Positions 10,101 through 22,109 of a stretch of 64,000 bases of DNA are shown here, piece after piece (position 1 is the stretch's first letter; the number at the start of each line of letters is the position of its first letter). Made by a program: the position numbers and the translations under genes. The notes under the pieces are model-generated. The model was not told the DNA's origin. It worked only from the letters and a program-made list of their open reading frames with translations, and did not search any database. The stretch spans positions 2,827,873 through 2,891,872 of the forward strand of contig CP154956.1 in the NCBI GenBank assembly GCA_039621445.1, in the 5' to 3' direction. The stretch comes from Euglena gracilis. Its lineage: Eukaryota > Euglenida > Euglenophyceae > Euglenales.

Positions 10101-13100
10101 AGAGCTTTGATATGTAGGTTGTCTCCCAATTAAAAAAGGCGACGGCCCGAATGATTGAGCAAAAGGTTTTGTTTTGAGCGTTCGTCCGCCCTGGATTAGT
10201 TGCCTCGGTGTAATTTTGACCTGGATTGAAGCAAGTAACCGTACAGTTAGCTGGCTGCCCCTCCCCATGGCTGGTCCCCAAGGAATCCCTGGTGTGGTCT
10301 CTGTTGGCCCACCTCTCTGGTTTCTGTGAGCCAGTGGCCTTGATGTGCCCTGCATTGGAGGAGCGTGTGAAGTACCAGTTCACCGTGCAGCCCATCGATT
10401 TGGTGGCATTGCCGATCATGGGAGAGTTTGTCACTCTTTATGCCAAGTATGGTGGTATCTGCATGTGGTGTCTTAACCCCATGCATAAACCTCTCATCCT
10501 GCCCGACGATTACTGATTAAATCTCTGTATCAAATATGTCAAACATGGTTTCATTGGAGGAAACTCAAAAAATAACGCCTGCACAAAATGGAAGCTTCCA
10601 TCAAGTGGGGGGACACAATTCTGTCCTAAAACGGGATCTTTGTGACCAACCTGTCCGTGTAGGAAGGAATTTTGTGTCAGTTGACAGGTTTTTTTGTGTG
10701 TAGGAATTCACCACCTGTGCTGCTGTGTCACAGGAGCATCAGCATTTTCAGCCTCGTGGCTCGGATCGCCGTTGACCATGAGGCGGCAGAGTGGCTGTAC
10801 CAGGCCCAAGGGTCAGCCTGTCAGCGTAGTTTTGATTTTATTTTTCTGGTGCAGCTTGTGACACACAGCATACACGACGGCTGGATCTTTTTTGGTGATT
10901 TGACCCCGATGTGGTTCATTTTTTAGATGTACATATACATACATCTGCCATTTACTCCTAAACCATGTGCCTGTATATATGTATATATGCATGCATTATG
11001 CATTTAATGAATATATGTGTGTATGTGTATGTGTATGTGTATGTTTGTTTATGGATATATTTGTAAATATGTTTACATGTGTATACATTTGTATTGTATA
11101 TTTTATATATATTTATGCATGCAGTCTGTCTGTCCGTCCGTCCACCCGCCCGCCCGCCCGCCCGTCCGTCCGTCCGTCCGTCCGTCCGTCCGCCCATCCT
11201 GTCTGTCTGTGTCTGCCTGTCTGTCCATCTGTCCGTCCGTCTGTCTGTCTGTCTGTGCATATGTATGCATGTAGCATGGATGGATGGATGGATGGACGGT
11301 CCCATTTTCCGAATTTAGGGAGAAATGCTCCTCCAATTTTTTTTTAACCCTAACCCTATTCCTAACTATAATTCCCACTATTCGGGAATTCTAAGAATTC
11401 TAAATATTATAACCTAGGAATTCTAATTAAAACGTTTTGGAGTATAATATTCCGAAATATTACAATTCCTTCCTAAATCCGCCGACGGTGGCCCAGATTT
11501 GGTGCAGTTCCAGGGAGCCGTGGGACTGGAAAGTCGGCAACCGGCTAACGGGTGTCATAGAACGACCCCCTCCCTGATTACCACCGACCCTCAGGGAGGG
11601 TGCCAAGCACCAGGCAGCTGCCACATATAGAATATATAGAATCCTCATGGGTTTGGTTTAGGGTCATGGTTAGGGCCTTATGCATATTTTGGTATAGGTA
11701 CGTAGGTATATAGGTATATGGGTATATAGGTATATGGGTATATATATGTACATGTGTACATGTATATGTACGTATATGTATATACAGGTGTAAATGCATT
11801 TATGTTCCTTCAGTGTATGCATATAAGTTCCTTCTGTGTATTTATCTGACATGGAGATGCGTACAATATTTTTTTACAGGAGGAGAGAACGAACAGTCAT
11901 TGACGCTTGACTCCATCGGCACAACTGCATCTTCTGGGCATTGGGCAGAGTCCAGGCTTGCTCTGACGGTACCAGTTGCACATTTCTTGGTTCTTTTTCT
12001 GTTCTCACCAGTCCATAAATCAACTATGCACACCAAAGTGCTATATTTAAAGGGGGCAGCCTGTTCTTCCAATTGCATGGTGGAAGAAGCTTCCAACCAG
12101 TCCCATTTTTTTCTTCCGTATGAAACAAGGTTTGACATTTTGCGCATCATCAGCTGCTTCCTGGACTAACCATATCACAACAAACTGTATTCTCCAAAAT
12201 GCATTTTCCTCCCCCTGGCTTCATGGCCATACCGTTGAAACTATGTTCCACAACCACCACCGCTGTCGGCCCAGCCTGTGGCACTCCACCAAATATTCCC
12301 CGCCAATATTCTATTTTCGGCCAGTTCTTGACAATCTTAAACGGATTGAATTTTTGCGTGAAACATGTATATGTTCCATTCACTTCAGCCCTCTTTCTCG
12401 GACTTGAACCCATCTTTATTTTTTTTATCTATTTCCCTTTTTTTTCTTGTCTCCTCTTTTGTTATCTTCCCAATTTGTTTTGCTTGTTTTTGGACGTTCT
12501 TTTTTTTCACTTTTGTTTGCTTGCTTGCTTGTGTTTTGTGCTTTTTTCCCTGATCTTGAACCTTTTTTCTTGGGCAGTTGCCTCCTCTTCGGGGGTCGCC
12601 GCCCACCCACACACCCAGGCAGCCGCCGCTCCAGTCCAGCGCAGGGTCCTCCCCGTTCGGCCCGCTCATCGTGGGTCTGGGACGGACGTTCCGGGCGGTG
12701 GCGCAGGCGAACACGACGGCGGAGGCGCGGGCGACGCTCGGGGCTTACCTGGCGGACCACGGTGGGGACGCGCTGGCCCAGCGCCTGCTGGGAACAGCCT
12801 CCTTTCTCAGGACGGTCGCCCCCCTGGGGGGGGTTTGCTGCTCCGGGCAGGCGGGGGTTGGGGGGGGGGGGGGCACGTTAGACCCACTGGGGGCTGTTGT
12901 GGTGGGCAGCCACCAGAGGCGATGGGAGCCGGAAAATGGCTGCCCCTGGCCCGACATAGACCCTGGCGGGGCCCAAAATTACCTCCCCCCCCAGACGTGC
13001 TGGGTAGGCGCACAGACCCCAGGGCACCTCTCTCCCCCGGGTTATTGAAAAAAAGGGGCCTGGCGGGGCCGCCTGCCGCACTGGCAGCCCCACGTCGGCC

Positions 13101-13132
13101 TGACGCTCGCGGAGCGGCCCGACGGCTGGTGA
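7161..13132 (+). CDS. Gene A: receptor-type class III nucleotide cyclase, catalytic and C-terminal part
   Basis: Class III cyclases convert ATP or GTP to the cyclic nucleotide at a dimer interface. Exons: about 7161-7186, 7714-7833, 8084-8201, 8290-8337, 10331-10446, 10752-10811, 12640-12804 and 13081-13132. Visible pieces match the order of protist receptor cyclases: GNIDAILGDQVLVTFNAH (second metal-site region), GRVQVGMAAGPVHVGHLGYA, ETIAANNALKSGSR, VALMCPALEERVKYQF, TVQPIDLVALP, AAEWLYQAQG and a helical tail ending at a stop. Two introns follow the nonconventional CAG/CTG rule and five are GT-AG; most junctions keep frame. The N-terminal part of the catalytic domain, the membrane segment and the sensor are not seen. 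The GDxVN-type motif expected between AFKAM and ETIAANN is absent, so activity is uncertain or a microexon was missed. Adenylate versus guanylate specificity cannot be told. Confidence 0.7.
7187..7713 (+). mobile_element. Nonconventional intron with the structure of a recent transposon insertion
   Basis: The ends are a 23-bp perfect inverted repeat starting CAGACTTTCATTTAGTGCGC (7190-7212 and 7686-7708), flanked by the 8-bp direct repeat ATCCTGGG. Removing 7187-7713 joins DAIL to GDQV in frame. There is no GT donor or AG acceptor at the junction. GCGCCGCG motifs recur through the intron. Confidence 0.8.
7714..7833 (+). CDS. Gene A exon: cyclase core strand
   Basis: Encodes GDQVLVTFNAHFHCSDPPSA and a following helix (ASNVALEVMEATHLLAG). 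The Asp of GDQV matches the position of the second catalytic metal ligand in the family. A GT donor at 7834 and an AG acceptor at 8082-8083 keep the frame. Confidence 0.75.
8084..8201 (+). CDS. Gene A exon: cyclase nucleotide-site segment
   Basis: Encodes GFVPGALKGEPAFPGRVQVG then MAAGPVHVGHLGYAAFKAM, the classic class III pattern (vriGiasGpvhvG-lG). A GT donor follows AFKAM. Confidence 0.75.
8290..8337 (+). CDS. Gene A short exon SCETIAANNALKSGSR
   Basis: Corresponds to the helix after the GDxVN loop (LE-xx-N-x-G-S-R). The GT donor at 8338 and AG acceptor at 10329-10330 join SGSR to PVALMCPA in phase 0. The acceptor choice at 8289 is less certain. Confidence 0.5.
8338..10330 (+). other. 2-kb GT-AG intron of gene A with two repeat fields
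   Basis: 8418-8640 holds several copies of AACTGTCAGGGTCCC and GGTACCGGCCAACCTGTCA, with more diverged copies at 9600-9790. 8690-9075 is a run of TTTTTTTGCAT units. No coding block was found. Confidence 0.5.
10331..10446 (+). CDS. Gene A exon: end of cyclase domain
   Basis: Encodes PVALMCPALEERVKYQF, then TVQPIDLVALPIMGEFVTLY. This is the 'lvcpat-R-x-dliaLPG' end of class III domains. Donor GTATGG at 10447; phase 2 into the next exon. Confidence 0.7.
10752..10811 (+). CDS. Gene A exon LVARIAVDHEAAEWLYQAQ
   Basis: Acceptor TTTTCAG at 10745-10751. The EWLYQ motif matches the EWMYQ that follows the catalytic domain in trypanosomatid receptor cyclases. Confidence 0.65.
10930..11297. repeat. Simple-sequence cluster
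   Basis: TA and TG-rich sequence, then a CCGT/GTCT tetranucleotide run (about 11126-11265) and a GGAT run (11276-11297). It lies in the intron between the exons ending 10811 and starting 12640. Confidence 0.85.
12640..12804 (+). CDS. Gene A exon: post-catalytic helical tail
   Basis: Encodes SPFGPLIVGLGRTFRAVAQA, NTTAEARATLGAYLADHGGD and ALAQRLLGTASF. The start is uncertain (an alternative acceptor ends at 12577). The end is set by TCT-CAG at 12805-12810. Confidence 0.6.
12805..13080 (+). other. Nonconventional intron of gene A
   Basis: 5' end TCT-CAGGACGGTCGCCCC; 3' end GGGGCCGCCTG-CCGCA. The two ends are complementary over most of their length. Removal joins GTASF to WQPHVGL in frame, which no GT-AG choice does. 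Interior G and C homopolymers. Confidence 0.7.
13081..13132 (+). CDS. Gene A last exon
   Basis: Encodes WQPHVGLTLAERPDGW and then TGA. A GT overlaps the stop (GCTG-GTGACTGG), so a further exon is possible but none was found nearby. Confidence 0.55.
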
Positions 13133-16100
13133 CTGGCCGTGCGCTTCCCCTGTGTGTTGTCAGGGGCGGAGGGCACCCGCTGTACTTTGATTCCCATCCT
13201 GTTGACCGAACCTGTGGGTTTGGGCGCCAGGTCTTGACAGGGGGGCGGATTTGGACCCTTGGCGTGCAGGCGCTTCCTAGGCCTGTATTTTTTTTATTGG
13301 GTTCCTCAAGAAATTTGGTGTGTTGATTGATTGATTGTAAGAATTTGGTGTATTGATATTGGTGTATTGATACAGCATGCCTCGCCACAGGACAGAAGAG
13401 GGTTTGAAATTGGAGTTTACATTTGCCACCCCCCCCCAAAGTGTGACAAACTCGCCAGAAAAGCATGGTTTCTCAGGGGGAGGCGCACCGGACTCCTCGG
13501 AATTAAGTTGTTGAGTGTTTTCTTATTTGCCTTGCCGCCCTTGGTGGGCATCCTGGTGCGGGCAGTGGCAGTGGCTTCCAGGCCACCAGTTGGCACCCGG
13601 CCGACCAAGAGAAGAGTCGCCCTTTGGCAGCCTGTCCGCAGTGAACCTGGCTCTGCGGTTCCTCAGATGGTTTTGGGTTTCTCCGCCGCTTTATTCTTTG
13701 TTTGCACTTGGGAGGCATTATTTGTGTCTGCCCTTCCGCTGTCACCCTGTGCGCATGTGTCATATGCGTCGGTCTTCCAACCTGGCAGCTGGCAGTGGAG
13801 TTTTTTTTTTTTTTGCTGTAGAGCAACCCCCCCCATAACTGCGCAGTGCCCTAATTGTGCACATTATCCTGAAAAGTGTGCACCCCCAAGAGTACGAAAC
13901 CACCTTCCTAAGAAGTGTGCACCCCCAAAGGTACAAAACCACCTCCCTAAAAGGTGCCCCCCCAAAGGAAAAATCACTGCACATCTCGGGTTGGAAAGCA
14001 CACACAACTCTCAGAACTGTCCTTCTCAGACGAAGTACTTCCATTGTCCAATCCCAAATTTGACACATAATCACTTGACTCATTGCTTGACATCACAAGA
14101 AGGGGGGAAACGGAAAAGAGTGGTGGATAATCAAGTGTTTTTGGTTTTGCCTACCCCCCCCTTGTCGTACGACCACCCCTCATTTACGACCCCCCCCCCC
14201 GGTCGCAGGTTGCAGGAAACCAGTCGTATGACAAGGGGAGGGCGGGTAATAACTACGCACCCCTTGGGGTCCGAAGCAACGTCTTTAAATGTGCACACCT
14301 GCAGGATCGGTCTTGATGGTTTCCGGCGAAAGAAGGAGAAGGTCAAACCCTCCGGCTTAAAAGCCCTGCTCAGCACAGCGGGAGAGAGAATGGGGGATGG
14401 CGGCGGAGGGAGGCAGGAGGGATGGATGGAGGCAGCGGGCAGCTGCTCTGGGGGGGGGTGCCGCTTGAAACCGATTAAAAATGCTACAGCGTAACACAAC
14501 ACAATTGAATCCCACATCTGAAACATTGAAACCCCATGACACAGGCAATCAGACTGCTTGCAAACTTCACATTTGTGTCGTGTTGGAAATGCAGTAACCC
14601 CCCCCCCTAATAAGTGCGCCGGCCAGTATCAGAAGAGATAACCCCCCCCCCCCTAATAGAAGCACGGGGCCGCTACAAGCGCAGGGTCCAAATAAAAGCG
14701 CACCCCCCACCGCCGAAGGCGGCAGTCCGCCACAAGCGCACCCCCCATTTTGATGGGATTTCTAAAGGAAATCAACAAAAATCGCGCAGGTAGGGTCCAA
14801 ATAGAAGCGCACCCCCCACCGCCGGGGGCGGCGGTCCCCTATAAGCGCACCCGTGCTTCTATTGGGGGGGTTTACAATCCTAGTACAACTGGGGAACTGT
14901 TTTTTTTTTGGATCAATTGTTCCATGTTCAACGCCAATCCCCCCCTTTAGCCACACACTTCAAATGTGCAAACTGGAGTTATTCACACCATTATAATTTC
15001 ATTTACACCACCTGGGTATCTTGGTGAAACGCTTGTGCTTTGACGCTGCCTTGTAAAATTGCAGGTGAACGCAAAGAAAGTTGCTCCAACCATTTTGCAC
15101 CATGTGACCAAAGGTCCTTGCAGGTTCAAAAAAATCCTGTTATGCACATAGCACATTAGAATTCTGTCAGGATGAGCAATTTTATTTCCATGTACAGATT
15201 TATTCATCGATTTATTTCCTGGCGAAATGCTATTCTTCAGAATTGGCCAGGCCCTCATTTGGCAAACCCAACCACTACTGGGACCTTAGGTGAGTTGGAA
15301 TACGCAACCCACGCCTAAACCAATGTGGATGAAGAGTGCCTTTTCTTTCCAGGCCACCAGATCCACAGTTTTGTGGAAAACCCGAAAGACCCCTGCCCCA
15401 GCTTTGCACACCGTTATGCCCTGTGTCTTAATGTCAGCTCCGTGTGTCAAACGGTGTGCGGAACTGGAATTTCTTCTTATATTTTGCCCTAATTTTTCGT
15501 TGGAAACGTGTTCATCTCTTCGTTTAATTCCTCTTGATGCTCGTTGCGAAGGGCAACGATTTGGTGAAACGTGTGCAAGCTGCACTATTTCCACCAGGTT
15601 CGATGCTTCTGATCTTCCAATTGCTGCGCAGTTGTTCGTCGCTTCTTTGATGGTTTGCCACATCAGTGTCGTAGTCAGTGGGTTGCAAAACGACCCAAGC
15701 ACGACCCATGATCCTTTCGGGTCGAGGATGAAAGGCGGATCTGGAAATTGATAGATCCATATGCGGCAGGTAGGTGTCGTTTTGTAAGCTGCTTTGTGTT
15801 TTCACCAGGAGCATAACAGCAGGCACATGGCATGGTTGCAGAAGCAGCAAGTCCCCGCCCCCTTTGATGAACAATAAGATTGACCTGAAAATGTTTTTTA
15901 ATCTAACTTGCTTTTTTTGGGGGACGTTTTGTTGTGGAATCCTGTTGTGTGTCTGTGTGTGTGTGTCTGTGTGTGTGCGTGTGTGTGTGTCTTTCGTATC
16001 CCCTGTTGGGCGTGCCTGATTGTATCTGCTCTTTCTACCCCAGTTTTTTTTGTTAGCACAAGTCTTCTCGACAATTAGGCCAACCAGGCTGCCCATCTGT

Positions 16101-18483
16101 TTGTACCACCATTTTATTGGATGGTTGTTCAACCCCAACCCTAACCCTAACCCTAACCTTAACCCTAACCCTAACCCTGACCCCAAACCCTAAGGGGTTG
16201 TTATTCTTGTTTGGGTGCCTTGTTTTGAATTTTGCTGCAAATCGGCAGCGGGTTTAATTTTTTGGGGGCTTATTTCTTGGGGGGGGGGGCTTTTCCATGG
16301 GTAATTTTTACTTTGCCCCGGTGAGCCAAATGAACAGCATGAAGCAACACTTACGGAATGAAGGAATGTGTTCATTGAGAAGAGGCAGCAACCACACCAA
16401 CCACCTGTATTATTCCCAAGACTGTCCTTGGGTCTGGCGTCCCACCGTCCCTCTTTCTGAGTGAGCCTTGGTGGCCGGTGGGCCAGCGGGTTGAGTAGGT
16501 GTAGCAAAAAGAATGGGTTTGTGCAACTAGGAAGCCAAGCCACCCCCAGCCTCCTTGTGAGGTTGATGGTCGCCCTGCTGGCGGTTGTGCACGCCGTTGA
16601 AATGAGTAGAACTACATTCAGGATGTTCGTTGCCGAACGTCTGGAAGGGGGACGGGCGGCGCTTGTAATCGCAAGCAGACCCGCCGTATTCCGCACGTTT
16701 GGGTCATCGCTCTCCGATTCACTTCACTCTGTTTGCCGCACCGTCCTCCAAACCGGCACGTCGTGCTGGTGAAAACGGCCTCGGCTTCCCACAGGGGCTC
16801 ACCAAACTGACCCAACCTTGTCCACAAGAGAAGAGTTGCAAAGTGTATTTGGATCTTTTTAGCCTCTTGTCCCCCGCAATAGGTGGGGAACCTTGTTCAA
16901 AAATGTGTTATTGCTGCTCTTATGGCAGTGTATGGTTTTCCCTTTTCCTTGGTGTGGGATGTTTCTTCCAATCACGGTTGGGGGAGAACCAACTGTTTTT
17001 GGTCACCCCTGGTGTCACCAGCCTTGCCCCTCGGCAGTGGTGCCTGCTGTGAACCCCTGTGGCGTTTGGCATTTGGCACTTCGAAATTGCGTCCCACTCC
17101 AAGAAATGAAATAATCAAAACAATGTAAGTGTAAGTGAGTATCTTGGCATGGTAGTGGCACCTTGGTGGATGTGGTATCGTGGGTTGTGGCTTTGGGGAG
17201 CACCGCGCCAAGGGTTGGGATTGGGTTTCCGAGTGAACCCAGGGAAGGGCAGGAAGGGAAGGGCACAACCCCACCCAGTCCTGGGTTGTCGTTGGCCAGC
17301 TTACAAGCTGTTTTTTTTTCCTCTCAGGGACCTCCCTCCCGGGAGGGGGGGAGGGGGGTTCTACCGTCTGCTGGGCTGGACCCAGGTGGCACCCGAAAAC
17401 ACACACGAAACAACACCCAAACCCAGCTGTTTTGTAATTTTTCGCCAGAATTTTGAGGTGGAAAGACAAATAAACAAAACAAAAATGGCCATTGTTTATT
17501 GGCCCGGCTGGCCACCCCCCTGGGGATAGGGTGGGGTCCGGCTTAAAATAATTCCCTGCAGTGGGCACCCTCGACCCACTACGGGGGGTCTTTTAAAGCC
17601 CCCCAGCCAGCTGGCTGGGCCCCCCCTCGGGGTCCTTAAGGAAGTCTGGACCACTGGCCTAAACTCAAGGTCACACAGGGTTTCAGTGGGGAAGTTGTGA
17701 CTCAACCTGCCGCATCATGCCACGGTGTTTGATGTCAAAGCCCCCCGTGGTCATTTGGTTGCCCCTGCTGGAGAACATCTTTCTCATCTTTTTAATGTTA
17801 TTGTTTTTGGCGACCTTCATCTTGTGGTTTTTCCAGAACATTTTCGAAGTGCTTTTATCCCACAAATAATTCTTTTTGGAATCTGAATGCTTAAGGTAAT
17901 CAAAAACATTTTGGTTAATAAACCGCAAATGAATGCAAAGTGTCGTAGATCAAAGTTCATTTGTTGGGATTGGGCTTGTCTTCAATTTGAACGCGGGAGA
18001 CCCACTACGCCAGCATAATCTATTTCTCCCTCCATGCCCTTCCCAGCTAGATAGTCAGCTCCACAACGAGACTACTTCTCGTCACATCAAGACTTCATTG
18101 AGCTCATATGATTGTAATTCATGCAACGTCACCTTTGTCATTCCCCTCACAGGGGGTTGTCTTCTGTACCCTGAATTATTTTATTTCCTTCCAGTATGTT
18201 TGCTGACTCCTGACGATTTTCAAAAAGATGTTGCAGTTTTCTGTTTGAAGGGTGGTGCTCACCAAGGTCGGAAAAATTGGGGTATTGTTTGTGTTGTTTT
18301 TTTTTGCTTCTAATCCCCAATATTTGATAGAATAATATTCTATAATTAGGGTGCTTTCATTTTGACCCGACCATAGGTTAACTCAACATCTGGTGTAATT
18401 TCTCCCTCGGGGTTTTTTTTTTTAAGAGTTGGCGGCTGGTACAAGGATGAACATTGATATTGGGTTGGGTGCAAGCACCTATA
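13133..18483. other. Gene-poor region downstream of gene A
   Basis: No exon could be supported. It contains a three-copy ~47-bp repeat (13873-13975, unit AAGTGTGCACCCCCAA plus CCACCTCCCTAA), a hairpin-like repeat at 14150-14245 related to 41650-41850, AAGCGCACCCCCC repeats at 14590-14870, a GT-rich tract at 15945-15995 and telomere-like repeats at 16131-16194. Confidence 0.5.
16131..16194. repeat. Interstitial telomere-like CCCTAA repeats
   Basis: About ten CCCTAA-like hexamers, some diverged (CCTTAA, CCCTGA). Shorter blocks occur at 11347-11360, 55430-55530 and 55722-55738. Confidence 0.8.
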
Positions 18484-18532
18484 GCTAAAATGACCTAAAA
18501 TGGCCTAAAATGGCCTAAAATGGCCTAAAATG
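18484..18532. repeat. CCTAAAATGG decamer array
   Basis: Five head-to-tail copies at the left edge of the satellite island. The same decamer in the same orientation occurs at the right edge (26371-26408) and at 27724-27794. Confidence 0.85.
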
Positions 18533-20009
18533 ACTTTTTGACCCCCTATAAGTGGGGCACATATGGCACGAAGTGGGGAGTGGAAAGGGGGGGTAAGGGG
18601 GGGTAAGGGGGGGTAAGGGGGGGGGAAAAGGGGGGAGAGGGGGGGGGAGGGGGGGGGGCAAGGGGGGGTAAGGGGGGATAAGGGGGGGGGGGGGGGGGGG
18701 GGGGGTAAGGGTGGGGTAAGGGGGGGTGAGGGGGGGTGGTTAAGGGGGTTGGGGGGGTAAGAGGGGTGGTAAAGGAGAGGAACAGATGTCGTTGTTGATC
18801 TGGATGCAGATTTGCAGTCCTCAAAGGTGGCCCTTTTTTTGACCCACGGACAGGATATTGTTATTTGGGTTCCTGGGGGTTCGGGGGGGGGGGGGCGGAG
18901 CCCCCCCCCCCCCCGCCACTGCGAACAGTTGAGCACGAAAGGAATTTTTCATGCCAAATATTGCAAAGCCGTGTTACTGCACGTATATTCTACGGAAAAA
19001 AGAAATTTGCCATGCCAAACATTGCAGATACAGTTAATTCGCAAAATCAGTTTGACCCACGGAAAGTATATGTTATTTGGGTTTCTGGGGGGGGGTTCGG
19101 GGGGAGGGGGGGGGGGGGCGGAGCCCCCCCCCCCCCCGCCCCCCCCCCCACCACTGCGAACAGTTGAGCACGAAAGGAGTTTTTCATGCCAAATATTGTA
19201 GTTCAGCGGGGGTAAGGGGGGGGTAAGGGGGGGTATGGGGGGGTCGCTGAGCTCTTATCCCTTTATGGGTAAGAGCGAAGCTTACCCCTGGGGGAAAACC
19301 CCCCCGACCCCCCCCCCCCCCCCCCCCCCCCTCGGGGCCACCTCGGGAACCGGCGGATTATCACCATGATCCCGGCCCCGTTCCCGAAATTTTTTTTTTC
19401 AGTCACGAGCGACTGGATTCCTAGTTTCCGAATCACCTGGGTTTGACCCCCAACTCCCCGCCAGGCCCGAGTTATTCACGCGCGAAGGGGTCCAAACTGG
19501 GTAGGATTCGCCAACCCCCCCTGGATAAGCCCCCCCCCCTTTGGACGGCCAAAAAATGTCAATTTTCAAAATATCTCCAAAATGAAGCCAAACCAAAGGA
19601 AATGTCCGGAGACCTAATTTGAAGCCCTTGGAACGCCCTATCTACCGGTATTTTGATTTCCCCGCAACTCCCCGCCTAGCCCGAGATACGGCCGTTTTCG
19701 GCGCAGACGGCCGTTTTGTACACTTTTCCCTCTGTTCGACTTAGCCGTTTTCGGGGGGTGGGGGGTCAAAAAATCGATGTTTTCAAAATTTCTCGAAAAT
19801 GATGCAAAATCAAAGGAAATGTCCAGAGACCTAAATTGAAGCCCTTGGAACGCTCTATGTACTGTGATTTTGGTTTCCCCGCAACTCACCGCCCAGCCCG
19901 AGATACGGCCGTTTTTTGGCCAATTTGGGCCATTTCAAGCCATTTTGTACACTTTTCCCTCTGTTCGACTTGGCCATTTTCGGCCAAAAAGTCGAAAAAA
20001 ATCGAAAAA

Positions 20010-21090
20010 AAATTTTTCGCCCGAAACGATGTTTTTTGGCCTCCCGGACCCGGAAAAACCGTTTTCGAGCCGAAAACGAGCGTTTTTCGACCCGCCGGGG
20101 CCCCGTTTTGGGCCGCCGACCCATTGACTTTGGGTCAAAACCGGGTCAAAAAAGTCGAAAAAAATCAAAAAAATTTTCTTTGCCCGAAACGATGTTTTTT
20201 GACCTCCCGGACCCGAAAAAACTGTTTTTGAGCCGAAAACGAGCGTTTTTCGACCCGCCAGCGCCCCGTTTTGGGCCGCCGACCCATTGACTTTGGGTCA
20301 AAACCAGGTCGAAAAAGTCGAAAAAAATCAAAAAAATTTTCTTTGCCCGAAACGATGTTTTTTGGCCTCCCGGACCCGGAAAAACTGTTTTTGAGCCGAA
20401 AACGAGCGTTTTTCGACCCGCCAGCGCCCCGTTTTGGGCCGCCGACCCATTGACTTTGGGTCAAAACCGGGTCGAAAAAGTCGAAAAAAATCGAAAAAAT
20501 TTTTTTTTGCCCCAAACGATGTTTTTTGGCCTCCCGGACCCGGAAAAACTGTTTTTGAGCCGAAAACGAGCGTTTTTCGACCCGCCAGCGCCCCGTTTTG
20601 GGCCGCCGACCCATTGACTTTGGGTCAAAACCGGGTCAAAAAAGTCGAAAAAAATTGAAAAAATTTTTTTGCCCGAAACGATGTTTTTGGCCTCCCGGAC
20701 CCGAAAAACTGTTTTTTGAGCCGAAAACGAGCGTTTTTCGACCCGCCAGCGCCCCGTTTTGGGCCGCCGACCCATTGACTTTGGGTCAAAACCGGGTCGA
20801 AAAAGTCGAAAAAAATATAAAAAGATTTATTTATCCCAAACGATGTTTTTTTGGCCTCCCGGACACGGAAAAACAGTTTTTGAGCCGAAAACGAGCGTTT
20901 TTCGACCCGCCAGCGCCCCGTTTTGGGCCGCCGCCCCATTGACTTTGGGTCAAAGCCGGGTCAAAAAAGTCCAAAAAAATTGAAAAATTTTTTTGCCCGA
21001 AACGATGTTTTTTGGCCTCCCGCACCCAGAAAAACTGTTTTTGAGCCAAAAACGAGCGTTTTTCGACCCGCCAGCGCCCTGTTTCTGGCA
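20010..21090. repeat. Satellite array 1, ~162-bp unit
   Basis: Six to seven copies. Each contains GCCCGAAACGATGTTTTTTG, CCTCCCGGACCCGGAAAAAC, GAGCCGAAAACGAGCGTTTT and CCATTGACTTTGGGTCAAAA, with variation mainly in A and T run lengths. Confidence 0.9.
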
Positions 21091-22109
21091 CAAAACACAT
21101 GGATTTCAGTCAAAAGAGCTCCATGGGGTGTGCCGGCATGTATGGAGGGGTCAATGAAGGGGTGGGTGCGCGCTTATCAAGAGCTCAGCACTATTCAAAA
21201 CCTGGTAAGGGGGGGTAAGGGGGGGTACGGGGGGGGTAAGGGGGGGTAAGGGGGGGTAAGGGGGGGGTAAGGGGGGTAAAGGGGGTAAGGGGGTCGGGGG
21301 GGTAAGTGGGGGTAAGGGGGGGTAAGGGGGGGTACGGGGGGGTCGCTGAGCTCTTATCCCTTTATGGGTAAGAGCGAAGCTTACCCCTGGGGGAAAACCC
21401 CCCCCGAACCCCCCCCCCCCCCCCCCCCCCCGCCCTCTCCGGGGCCACCTCGGGAACCGGCGGATTATCCCCATGATCCCGGCCCCGTTCCCGAAATTTT
21501 TTTTTTCAGTCACGAGCGACTGGATTCCTAGTTTCCGAATCACCTGGGTTTGACCCCCAACTCCCCGCCAGGCCCGAGTTATTCACGCGCGAAGGGGTCC
21601 AAACTGGGTAGGATTCGCCAACCCCCCCTGGATAAGCCCCCCCCCCTTTGGACGGCCAAAAAATGTCAATTTTCAAAATATCTCCAAAATGAAGCCAAAC
21701 CAAAGGAAATGTCCGGAGACCTAATTTGAAGCCCTTGGAACGCCCTATCTACCGGTATTTTGATTTCCCCGCAACTCCCCGCCTAGCCCGAGATACGGCC
21801 GTTTTCGGCGCAGACGGCCGTTTTGTACACTTTTCCCTCTGTTCGACTTAGCCGTTTTGGGGGGGTGGGGGGTCAAAAAATCGATGTTTCAAAAGTTCTC
21901 CACAATGATGCCAAATCAAACGAAATGTCCAGAGACCTAATTTGAAGCCCTTGGAACGCCCTATGTACTGTGATTTTGATTTCCCCGCAACTCACCGCCC
22001 AGCCCGAGATACGGCCGTTTTTTGGCCAATTTGGGCCATTTCAAGCCATTTTGTACACTTTTCCCTCTGTTCGACTTGGCCATTTTCGGCCAAAAAGTCA
22101 AAAAAAAAA

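Noticed and set aside
12199-13326. 375-codon open frame
   Set aside because: It is mostly in the wrong frame relative to the cyclase tail exon (12640-12804) and crosses introns.
19405-19480. tRNA-like or SINE-like box (GGGTTTGACCCCC)
   Set aside because: There is no acceptable A box or cloverleaf; the segment is simply part of the satellite spacer repeated in each unit.
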